5,697 bases of DNA from Firmicutes bacterium UBA5227 (lineage in GTDB: Bacteria > Bacillota > Clostridia > Tissierellales > Sedimentibacteraceae), in NCBI GenBank assembly GCA_002409285.1, contig DHUT01000044.1:865-6561 (forward strand). Reading direction: 5' to 3'. Every line of letters starts with the position of its first letter. Position 1 is the first letter of the stretch. Below are positions 1 through 5,673 of the stretch, piece by piece. The translations under genes were made by a program, and so were the position numbers. The notes under the pieces were generated by a model, which was not told the origin of the DNA, searched no databases, and saw nothing but the letters and a program-made list of their open reading frames with translations.

Positions 1-624
1 TGCGGACCAATATTTGATATATGCAAAAAGAATAAATGGGAATTCCTAATTCGATATAAAGATGGAAGTATCCCAACTTTAGCAGAAGAATATAAAGAAA
101 TCAATGAAATGGGAGAAAACGAAGAAGAAGTAATAGAAATTGAGTATATGTACAAAAGAAAGCCTAAAGTAAAAGCAACACATAAAATGAAATGGGTAAA
201 CGACCTATATTATCAAGGGCATAAGGTTGCTGTTATGGAGCTTGAAATTGAGAAGAATCAGAGAAAGTGGAAGGAATTTCAATGGGTAACAAGTATGGAT
301 GTTACAAATTGGACGGCAGGAGAATTTGCAGAAACAGGCAGAAAGCGCTGGCTTATAGAAAATGAAGGATTCAACATACAAAAGAACTATCGATATATGA
401 TAACTCATGCAAACAGTCTAGATTACAATGCAATGAAAAATCACTATCTACTTACACAGTTAGCTGATGTACTGGTGCAACTTTATGAAAATGGCGTAAA
501 AGGAATAAAACTGATTAAAAGGACTATTGAGAAAATCTCAGAAGGTCTATTAGACAGCATAAAAAATCAACAGTTAAAAGAAGAAGATTTTATCTATGAA
601 AGGTTTCAAGTAAGAAGGGAATAA
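1..624 (+). CDS. DDE transposase, C-terminal part (5' end outside window)
   Basis: The frame is open from the first base to the TAA at 622-624, so the gene enters from the left and about 207 C-terminal residues are visible. The ATG at 109 is internal and is not the start. The segment WVTSMDVTN, then GRKRWLIENEGFN, then a helical tail with NAMKNHYLLTQLADVL, matches my memory of a transposase family common in Clostridia and usually labelled IS4-like. The glutamate of RWLIE (codon 358-360) fits the catalytic Glu of the DDE triad, set in an R-x3-E pattern like the IS4 YREK signature. The two catalytic aspartates should lie upstream of the window. The C-terminus looks intact, with no frameshift or stop, but activity cannot be judged without the 5' part and both IS ends. 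The exact IS family is uncertain. It has no functional link to the ATPase genes downstream. Confidence 0.8.
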   Translation, partial: CGPIFDICKKNKWEFLIRYKDGSIPTLAEEYKEINEMGENEEEVIEIEYMYKRKPKVKATHKMKWVNDLYYQGHKVAVMELEIEKNQRKWKEFQWVTSMDVTNWTAGEFAETGRKRWLIENEGFNIQKNYRYMITHANSLDYNAMKNHYLLTQLADVLVQLYENGVKGIKLIKRTIEKISEGLLDSIKNQQLKEEDFIYERFQVRRE

Positions 625-848
625 ATAAAGAAACAGCAGGAAGGCGTGGTTAAATGAAAAAAGGCAAAAATTAAAAATAATTGTCCAAAAAATAACTAAC
701 AAGGGGGATTCACACCTCTTTAATGTGGATAACTATATAAATTTTTCACGCATCTGTTTATAACTAAGTAAATTAAATTTCAGGCATAAAAAATAAAGAA
801 ATAGTCATGGAAGGGATAAGTTTACCTTTCAGAGCTGTTTATTGTATC
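625..848. other. Non-coding gap between transposase and ATPase operon
   Basis: This AT-rich stretch of about 224 bases has stop codons in all frames and no credible gene. The longest start with a plausible ribosome site, ATG 654, stops after six codons. It should contain the right end of the insertion sequence, but the matching left end is outside the window, so the terminal inverted repeat cannot be placed. It also holds a weak hairpin at 701-720 and an exact DnaA-box match at 724-732. No convincing rho-independent terminator separates the transposase from the operon. Confidence 0.6.
724..732 (-). promoter_or_regulatory. Single DnaA-box match (TTATCCACA on minus strand)
   Basis: The plus strand reads TGTGGATAA, the exact reverse complement of the consensus DnaA box TTATCCACA. 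It is isolated: I saw no cluster of further boxes and no AT-rich unwinding region of the origin type. A chance match in a window this size is possible. If functional, it would be a single chromosomal DnaA site upstream of the ATPase promoter, not an origin. It lies in the part of the gap that may belong to the insertion sequence. Confidence 0.3.
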
Positions 849-877
849 TTGACAATTTGTCTTATGGTAATTACAAT
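849..877 (+). promoter_or_regulatory. Sigma-A type promoter of the V-ATPase operon
   Basis: A perfect -35 box TTGACA (849-854) is followed by a 17-base spacer and the -10 box TACAAT (872-877), which differs from TATAAT at one position. Transcription should begin near 884, giving a leader of about 48 bases before the GTG start at 932. This is the only strong promoter I found ahead of the operon, and the genes behind it are packed tightly enough to share one transcript. A short inverted repeat (GACAA-T-TTGTC, 851-861) overlaps the -35 box, and an imperfect direct repeat brackets the -10 box. Either could be an operator, but no known regulator site was recognised. Confidence 0.8.
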
Positions 878-916
878 GGTATTATGGGAAAATTTATATT
901 TTTAAAATTACTTAAC

Positions 917-924
917 AAAGGTGG
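917..924 (+). promoter_or_regulatory. Ribosome binding site of the stalk subunit H gene
   Basis: AAAGGTGG differs from the ideal AAAGGAGG at one base and ends seven bases before the GTG at 932. A second overlapping match, GGTGGTGA (923-930), is possible but sits rather close to the start. This site decides the start: neither the in-frame TTG 842 nor ATG 884 is preceded by a comparable site, and they lie upstream of or at the predicted transcription start. Confidence 0.75.
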
Positions 925-931
925 TGGTGAA

Positions 932-1258
932 GTGTCGATTGAGGTTATTAAAACAATAAGGGAGGCAGAGGAAAAAGCTGAAACAATTAAAAAGCAGGCA
1001 GCACAGCAGGCTAAACAAATTGTTGCCAATGCTAATGAACAGGCTCAGCAGGTTGTGGAGGAAGCCCGGAAGGCTGCTGATTCTACAAGTTCCAATGTTT
1101 TAAAAAATGCAGAATTCGAAGGTCAGCAATTGTATGAAGACATAGTTAAAAAAACTGGAGTGGAATGCGAGAGCATTTTAAATAAGGCAGATAAAAACAT
1201 GGATACTGCAGTGAACATAATACTGGAAAGGATAGTGAAGACCAGTGGCAATAGTTAA
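932..1258 (+). CDS. ntpF: V-type ATP synthase peripheral stalk subunit H/G
   Basis: The product is 108 residues from GTG 932 and is almost entirely charged, alanine- and glutamine-rich helix (for example REAEEKAETIKKQAAQQAKQ), with no membrane segment. This is the pattern of the small coiled-coil partner of subunit E in the peripheral stalks that stop the A3B3 head from rotating with the shaft. The C-terminal ADKNMDTAVNIILERIV is typical of the family, whose members are about 100-110 residues. An in-frame TTG at 842 would add 30 residues, but that extension would contain the operon promoter, so it is rejected. The gene is first in the operon, as ntpF is in Enterococcus hirae. Its 3' end overlaps the next gene by 14 bases, which suggests translational coupling. 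Low-complexity coiled coils align loosely, so the assignment leans partly on position. Naming varies (H, G or NtpF). Confidence 0.88.
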   Translation: MSIEVIKTIREAEEKAETIKKQAAQQAKQIVANANEQAQQVVEEARKAADSTSSNVLKNAEFEGQQLYEDIVKKTGVECESILNKADKNMDTAVNIILERIVKTSGNS

Positions 1259-3215
1259 AATGAATAAAATAAGCATTGTAGGGTTAAACAGCGAAAAGTC
1301 ATTGATTATTAACGACATTATGGATTTGGGGGTTGTTGAAATCAGCTCTCAGGATGCTAAATTAACAGATCCTGAATGGCTTCCCTATGTTAGGAAGGAT
1401 GGCAATGAGGACAAAGTTTTAAGCTATGATGTAAAAATATCCAAAGTCGGCGAAGTTATTTCATGCCTGGAAAAGTATGATACAACAAAAAGACCATTAT
1501 TCAGCACTCGAAGGAATATAACGGACAAAGAATTTCATAATAAGCTTCTTCAGGGTTTTAACGCAGAGGAAAACGTAACTAGGATACTGGAATTAAACAA
1601 GTTGTTAAATGAATTAAGTTCTGAAGAAAATAAGGCTGAAGCAGTTATAATGAGTCTAAGACCCTGGGCAGGTTATGACATTCCCCTTGAATTTAGCGAA
1701 ACTAGGTATACCTTTATAATAACAGGTATTGTTCCGTCTGGTATTGAAATTGGAAAGTTAAAAAATGATTTAGACCAGCAGACCGACAGGTGCTATTTTA
1801 AATTAACCGGCAGTGACAAAGACCAGCATTACATTTCAATTATCGGTCTTAAACGGGAAAAAGAAGAAGTGCTTGAGGTTTTGAAGCAATACGGTTTTAA
1901 TAATGTTGCATTTAAGGATTTGGAAGGAACAGCGGCTGAAAATATAGTGCACTATGAAGAAAAAATAAAAGAAATAGCTGATGAAAAGGAAGAAATAGAA
2001 AAGAAAATAAAAGAAGCTGTTACATATAAGCAAGACATCCAAATCTTATATGACCGTATGGTTATCGAAAGAGACAAGGTAAAAATATTGGGAAATATTC
2101 TTAAAACCGATTCAACCTTTTATATTGAAGGCTGGGTACCGGAAAGAAGTATAAATGAACTGGAAAAGGTTCTGAACACATATCGGTGCTGGTATGAAGC
2201 CAGTGAGCCGGCAAAGGGGGAGCAGTACCCTGTTTTGTTGCATAACAATCGTCTGGTGGAGCCTTTGGAAGCAGTAACGGAGCTTTACAGTCTGCCGTCA
2301 TCCTCTAATGTGGATCCTACTTCATCAATGTGGTTCTTCTTTATTTTGTTTTTCGGAATGATGCTTGGAGATGTGGGGTATGGACTGATACTGGTTCTGG
2401 TATGCGGCATAGCAGTAAAGAAGTACAAGGTTGAAGGAACCTTTGGTAAAATGCTGAAAACATTGTTTTATGCGGGGATTTCCACAATGTTCTGGGGAGT
2501 TATGTTCGGAAGCTGGTTTGGTGACGGAGTTACGGCAGGTGCCAAGGTATTTTTCGATGCAGATTTCGTTATAAAACCTTTATGGCTGAATCCCTTAGAT
2601 GAACCAATGACTGTATTAATTTTATCGTTTGCTTTTGGATTAATACATCTGTTTGTAGGACTTGGTGTGAAGGCATACATGCTTATAAGGGATGGAATGA
2701 TTCTTGACGCAATATTCGATGTGGGGTTCTGGTACCTGTTTATTATAGGACCTGTTATGCTTCTCCTGGGAGGAAGTCTTGCAACGGCAGGAAAGTATAT
2801 TACCATAGTTGGAGCTGTTGGACTCATTCTTACTCAGGGGAGAGAAAAGAAAGGTATCATATCGAAACTGTTTGGAGGAATAATGAGCCTGTACGGAATA
2901 ACCGGTTATCTCAGCGATGTGCTGTCTTATTCCAGGCTTCTTGCACTGGGTCTTGCTACAGGAGTTATTTCGTCTGTTCTGAGCATCATAGGCTCCATGG
3001 GTGGGCACAGCTTTTTAGGAGCTATCTTATTTATTGTGGTTTTCATCTTTGGACACTTGCTTAATTTTGCAATTAATGCACTAGGCTCATTTGTCCATTC
3101 GGCAAGACTTCAATATGTAGAATATTTTGGAAAATTTTACGAGGGCGGAGGAGAAGCCTTCAATCCATTAATGAAAAAAACAAAATATATTAAAATCGTT
3201 AAGGAGGAAAATTAA
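1245..3215 (+). CDS. ntpI: V-type ATP synthase subunit I (a-subunit, ion channel stator)
   Basis: This 656-residue protein matches the usual family length of about 640-660. The N-terminal half (roughly 1-355) is soluble and includes a charged coiled coil near 232-272; it contacts the peripheral stalks. The C-terminal half holds about seven or eight membrane segments from residue 363 on, with family signatures FFGMMLGDVGYG, FWGVMFGSWFGD, GLIHLFVGL and SDVLSYSRLLALGLATG. Arg564 in the last of these corresponds to the essential channel arginine (Arg735 of yeast Vph1p) that interacts with the ring carboxylate. Arg621, in the segment FVHSARLQYVEYF, fits the second conserved arginine (Vph1p Arg799). 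The start is GTG 1245, inside the previous gene, giving MAIVKMNKISIVGLN, a typical family N-terminus; GGAAAGGA at 1225-1232 can serve as ribosome site. ATG 1260 has no such site. The protein forms the ion half-channels beside the K ring. Confidence 0.97.
   Translation: MAIVKMNKISIVGLNSEKSLIINDIMDLGVVEISSQDAKLTDPEWLPYVRKDGNEDKVLSYDVKISKVGEVISCLEKYDTTKRPLFSTRRNITDKEFHNKLLQGFNAEENVTRILELNKLLNELSSEENKAEAVIMSLRPWAGYDIPLEFSETRYTFIITGIVPSGIEIGKLKNDLDQQTDRCYFKLTGSDKDQHYISIIGLKREKEEVLEVLKQYGFNNVAFKDLEGTAAENIVHYEEKIKEIADEKEEIEKKIKEAVTYKQDIQILYDRMVIERDKVKILGNILKTDSTFYIEGWVPERSINELEKVLNTYRCWYEASEPAKGEQYPVLLHNNRLVEPLEAVTELYSLPSSSNVDPTSSMWFFFILFFGMMLGDVGYGLILVLVCGIAVKKYKVEGTFGKMLKTLFYAGISTMFWGVMFGSWFGDGVTAGAKVFFDADFVIKPLWLNPLDEPMTVLILSFAFGLIHLFVGLGVKAYMLIRDGMILDAIFDVGFWYLFIIGPVMLLLGGSLATAGKYITIVGAVGLILTQGREKKGIISKLFGGIMSLYGITGYLSDVLSYSRLLALGLATGVISSVLSIIGSMGGHSFLGAILFIVVFIFGHLLNFAINALGSFVHSARLQYVEYFGKFYEGGGEAFNPLMKKTKYIKIVKEEN
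3201..3207 (+). promoter_or_regulatory. Strong ribosome binding site of the ring subunit K gene
   Basis: AAGGAGG is a perfect Shine-Dalgarno core, nine bases before ATG 3217, and lies within the last codons of the subunit I gene. It is the best ribosome site in the operon. That suits the product, which is needed in about ten copies per enzyme (E. hirae ring) against one copy of subunit I. The link to stoichiometry is inferred. Confidence 0.85.
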
Positions 3216-3216
3216 T

Positions 3217-3696
3217 ATGGAACTATTATTAAACGGAAATTTTTTAGCAATATTGGCGGCTGCTATTGCGGCAATGGCAGGAATCGGAAGTGCAATAGGT
3301 GTTGGGTTGGTTGGTTCAGCGGCAGCAGGCGTTGTGGCTGAAGATCCGAAAAAATTCGGTTCAACACTGATGCTCCAGGCACTGCCGGGAACACAAGGTA
3401 TATATGGGCTTCTTGTAGCATTTATTATTTTAAATAAAACCGGAATAATTGGTGGGAACATGGTCGAATTGACAACAGTACAGGGAGGACTATTTTTGGC
3501 AGCATCTCTTCCTGTAGGAATCATAGGGCTGATATCCGCTATACATCAGGGAAAAGTAGCAGCATCAGGTATCATGCTCATAGGGAAAAGACCTGAAGAG
3601 ATAGCAAAGGCTATGGTTTATGCCGCAATGGTTGAAACATACGCTGTTTTGGCACTTCTTGCCTCATTCCTTATGGTAAACGGAATCCAGGTTTAA
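3217..3696 (+). CDS. ntpK: V-type ATP synthase subunit K (rotor ring proteolipid, predicted Na+-binding)
   Basis: The product is 159 residues and forms two fused helical hairpins (four membrane helices), the size of the 16-kDa V-type ring subunit. A glycine-rich first helix (GIGSAIGVGLVG) is followed by LPGTQGIYGLLVAF in helix 2, QGKVAASGI in helix 3 and AAMVETYAVLALL in helix 4. Glu140 is the ion-carrying carboxylate, and helix 2 of the first hairpin lacks one, as expected for V-type rings. Aligned by eye with E. hirae NtpK, Leu56, Thr59, Gln60, Gln111 and Glu140 match the Na+ ligands Leu61, Thr64, Gln65, Gln110 and Glu139. Na+ coupling is therefore likely. The gene begins one base after the subunit I stop and has the strongest ribosome site of the operon. 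Copies of the subunit form the membrane rotor that turns against subunit I. Confidence 0.97.
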   Translation: MELLLNGNFLAILAAAIAAMAGIGSAIGVGLVGSAAAGVVAEDPKKFGSTLMLQALPGTQGIYGLLVAFIILNKTGIIGGNMVELTTVQGGLFLAASLPVGIIGLISAIHQGKVAASGIMLIGKRPEEIAKAMVYAAMVETYAVLALLASFLMVNGIQV

Positions 3697-3703
3697 TGAA
3701 TAT

Positions 3704-3724
3704 TTAATTTCAATTTCAAATTAA
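3704..3724 (+). other. AT-only hairpin between the K and E genes
   Basis: TTAATTT (3704-3710) and AAATTAA (3718-3724) are perfect inverted repeats with a seven-base loop. The hairpin sits in the widest gap inside the operon, just after the subunit K stop. It has no G-C pairs and no following T-tract, so it is not a terminator. It might slow 3' decay of the K message or mark a processing point, but in DNA this AT-rich a chance origin is about as likely. Confidence 0.3.
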
Positions 3725-3742
3725 CTTAAAGGATGTGAAGTA

Positions 3743-4324
3743 ATGAGTGTTGAAAATATTGCGGCTGATATATTAGAAGATGCAAGACAAACGGCGGAAG
3801 CTTCTCTTGCCGAAGCGGATAATGTAAAAAAGGATATTATCAGCAGTGCGGAAGAACAGGCTGATAATATAAAAAAGTTGGCGGCTGAAAATGCAAAAAA
3901 GGATGCAGAAAATATAAAAAGCAGAAAAGTCTCAGCCGCAGAGCTTGAAAGCAGAAAGATGGTTCTGGGGGCAAAGCAGGAGGCTATTCAAAAATGTTTT
4001 GATATGTCACTGAAAAAATTAGTAGAAACTCCCGAGGAAAAGTACATTGACTTTCTTGCAAATCAAATAGCAGAGATTCCATACAATGAAGGAACAATCA
4101 TTTTAAATAAAGAGGACAGAGAGAGGATTGGACAAAAGCTGGTTAAAGCTGTCCATGAGAAAACAAAATCAGAAAAATTCACATTAAGCGAAGATACTTT
4201 GAATGCAGTTGGAGGTTTTGTACTGAAAAGCGGCGCAATTATTATTAACAGCACATTTGAAACCATACTGGACTCTGTCAGGAATGACCTTACAAACGAA
4301 GTTGCAAATGTGCTGTTTAAATAA
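3743..4324 (+). CDS. ntpE: V-type ATP synthase subunit E (peripheral stalk)
   Basis: The product is 193 residues, close to the family norm of about 190-200, and contains no membrane segment. Residues 1-60 form a long charged helix rich in Ala, Glu and Lys that should pair with subunit H as a coiled coil. The segment SRKVSAAELESRKMVLGAKQ after it is characteristic of the family, and the C-terminal half is a mixed alpha/beta globular domain that binds the top of the catalytic head (GGFVLKSGAIIINSTFETIL). ATG 3743 is preceded by AAAGGA (3728-3733) with nine bases between, a good site. The gene lies 46 bases after subunit K, the largest gap inside the operon, and nothing in the gap looks like a promoter or a terminator. 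With subunit H it forms the stator stalks linking subunit I to the A3B3 head. Confidence 0.95.
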   Translation: MSVENIAADILEDARQTAEASLAEADNVKKDIISSAEEQADNIKKLAAENAKKDAENIKSRKVSAAELESRKMVLGAKQEAIQKCFDMSLKKLVETPEEKYIDFLANQIAEIPYNEGTIILNKEDRERIGQKLVKAVHEKTKSEKFTLSEDTLNAVGGFVLKSGAIIINSTFETILDSVRNDLTNEVANVLFK

Positions 4325-4336
4325 AATTTCAGCTTG

Positions 4337-4345
4337 AAGGGAGGG
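4337..4345 (+). promoter_or_regulatory. Ribosome binding site that sets a TTG start for subunit C
   Basis: AAGGGAGGG contains the core GGAGG at 4340-4344. The distance from that core to TTG 4352 is seven bases, which is ideal. The distance to ATG 4346 is one base, too short for normal initiation. The TTG at 4334 lies upstream of the site and cannot use it. The site therefore points to TTG 4352 as the start. Confidence 0.7.
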
Positions 4346-4351
4346 ATGGCT

Positions 4352-5359
4352 TTGGCTAAAATTAAGGATACAGATTATCTGTTTTCTACCGCATGGGTGC
4401 GAAGTGTTGAAAAGAACATGCTTACCCGTGAAAGGGCAGAAAAGATGATAGATGCAAAATCAACTGAAGATTCCTTGAAGGTTTTAGATGATATTGGTTA
4501 CGGATTCAGGGACGAGTCGATAAATTCCAACAATTATGAAAAGTTATTAGCAGACGAGCACAAAAAGACATATGATTTCATTACATCCATAGCTCCTGAG
4601 CTTGACTGCTTTAAAATGTTACTATATCCGTATGATTATCACAATCTGAAGGTCATTATGAAATCAGAATATTTAGGCATTGATGCCTCTGAGATTCTTG
4701 TAGATACGGGCTCAGTTGACTTAAAAATGCTTAAGTATTCTGTAAATGAGAGAGATTTTTCCGAGCTTACCGAAAACATGGGAAATGCTTTGAACGAAAT
4801 AATCGAAACCTTTCCAAAAACTAATGATCCTCAGATAATAGACATCATATTAGATAAGTATTGCTATGAGGAAATGTTGAAGTCTGCCGAAGAAACAAAA
4901 AGCAAGTTCATAATTGACTATATTAAAACGCAAATAGATGGAATTAATATAAAGACATATGTAAGGCTTAAAAAAATGAATAAGTCATGGAATTTTTTTA
5001 TGAAGGTTTACCTGGGTGGCGGCAATATAGATGTGCAGATTTTTATCAGAAACTATGACGAACCCTTTGAAAAGTTTGCCGAACAGCTGTCTTTATACGG
5101 TTTTAAGGAAATATTCATAGAAGGAACTGATGCGCTGGCTGAAACCGGTAAATTTACAACCTTGGAAAAACTGCTGGACAACAAGATTATTGAGCACATC
5201 AGGAGTGCCAGGTATATTCCCTATGGAATAGAGCCGCTGGCAGGGTATTTAATAGCAAAGGATAATGAGATTAAAATTGCAAGGATTATACTGGCAGGCA
5301 AACTTGCGGGCATCTCACCGGAGCTTATAAGAGAAAGGCTGAGAGAGACTTATGTATAA
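4352..5359 (+). CDS. ntpC: V-type ATP synthase subunit C (rotor socket, d-type)
   Basis: From TTG 4352 the product is 335 residues, the usual family length, and begins MAKIKDTDYLFSTAWVRSVE, matching the common N-terminus of bacterial C subunits. In-frame alternatives are ATG 4346 (two residues longer) and TTG 4334 (six longer); ribosome-site spacing favours 4352. The protein is helical and soluble. Family signatures are YPYDYHNLKVIMK (Tyr94-Asp95-Tyr96-His97-Asn98), the segment YLGGGNIDVQIFI, and the C-terminal run IPYGIEPLAGYLIAKDNEIK followed by RIILAGKL and IRERLRETYV. In the V/A-type enzyme this funnel-shaped subunit caps the K ring and receives the D-F shaft, so it carries torque between membrane and head. 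It is not the eukaryotic V1 C subunit; its eukaryotic counterpart is subunit d. It follows subunit E by 27 bases and overlaps the next gene by eight bases. Confidence 0.94.
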   Translation: MAKIKDTDYLFSTAWVRSVEKNMLTRERAEKMIDAKSTEDSLKVLDDIGYGFRDESINSNNYEKLLADEHKKTYDFITSIAPELDCFKMLLYPYDYHNLKVIMKSEYLGIDASEILVDTGSVDLKMLKYSVNERDFSELTENMGNALNEIIETFPKTNDPQIIDIILDKYCYEEMLKSAEETKSKFIIDYIKTQIDGINIKTYVRLKKMNKSWNFFMKVYLGGGNIDVQIFIRNYDEPFEKFAEQLSLYGFKEIFIEGTDALAETGKFTTLEKLLDNKIIEHIRSARYIPYGIEPLAGYLIAKDNEIKIARIILAGKLAGISPELIRERLRETYV

Positions 5360-5672
5360 AATAGGTGTTATAGGAGACAAACAAAGTGTTCTTGGATTCA
5401 AGGCTGTAGGGCTGGATGTGTTTGACTGCTCCACAAGGGAAGAAGCAGAGAACACGATAAAGTCCGTAGCGGATGATGATTATGCCATCATTTATATCAC
5501 AGATAACCTCTATGTTGAAATTAAGGACACAATTTACGAATATAACGAAAAACGCCTGCCGGCAATTATTCCTATACCGGGGATGAAAGGAACAACCGGC
5601 ATAGGGCTTCAGAATATAAAAAAATCAGTTGAAAAGGCTGTTGGAGCAGATATATTGTTTAACAATGATTAA
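5352..5672 (+). CDS. ntpG: V-type ATP synthase subunit F (central stalk)
   Basis: The product is 106 residues, the normal length. It has a small Rossmann-like alpha/beta fold: MYKIGVIGDKQSVLGFKAVG at the N-terminus, the strand YAIIYITDNLY in the middle, and LPAIIPIPGMKGTTGIGLQN plus IKKSVEKAVGADIL at the C-terminus, all typical of subunit F. It binds the side of the D shaft and turns with it inside the A3B3 head. It has been implicated in tuning ATPase activity in related enzymes. The start at ATG 5352 overlaps the end of the subunit C gene by eight bases. Only a weak ribosome site (AAAGG at 5334-5338) is present, so translation is probably coupled to subunit C. In E. hirae the gene is called ntpG and elsewhere atpF or ntpF, so symbols should not be matched by letter alone. 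Confidence 0.95.
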   Translation: MYKIGVIGDKQSVLGFKAVGLDVFDCSTREEAENTIKSVADDDYAIIYITDNLYVEIKDTIYEYNEKRLPAIIPIPGMKGTTGIGLQNIKKSVEKAVGADILFNND

Positions 5673-5673
5673 C

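Noticed and set aside
654..674. Tiny reading frame MKKGKN with a GGAAGG sequence upstream.
   Set aside because: It has six codons, no recognisable leader-peptide features and no downstream attenuator, so chance is the simplest reading.
701..720. Possible rho-independent terminator after the transposase (AAGGGG with CCTCTT).
   Set aside because: The stem is only six pairs with one G-U wobble, the loop is eight bases, and only a short broken T run follows (TTTAATG).
849..885. Pairing TTGACA with TATTAT (880-885) as the -10 box.
   Set aside because: The spacer would be 25 bases, far too long; TACAAT at 872-877 has the ideal 17-base spacer.
1836..2042. Minus-strand open frame rich in Phe and Tyr inside the subunit I gene.
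   Set aside because: It is the antisense of the Lys/Glu-rich coiled coil of subunit I and has no coding character of its own. The other minus-strand frames at 205-408, 2101-2301, 2468-3008, 3168-3524 and 4063-4266 are rejected for the same reason.
3697..3742. Internal promoter or terminator in the K-E gap.
   Set aside because: There is no paired -35/-10 match and no G-C-containing stem with a T-tract; only an AT-only hairpin is present.
932..5672. A novel or undescribed system within the operon.
   Set aside because: All six genes are recognisable V-type ATPase subunits of normal length in the known order, with no extra gene, fusion or insertion between them.
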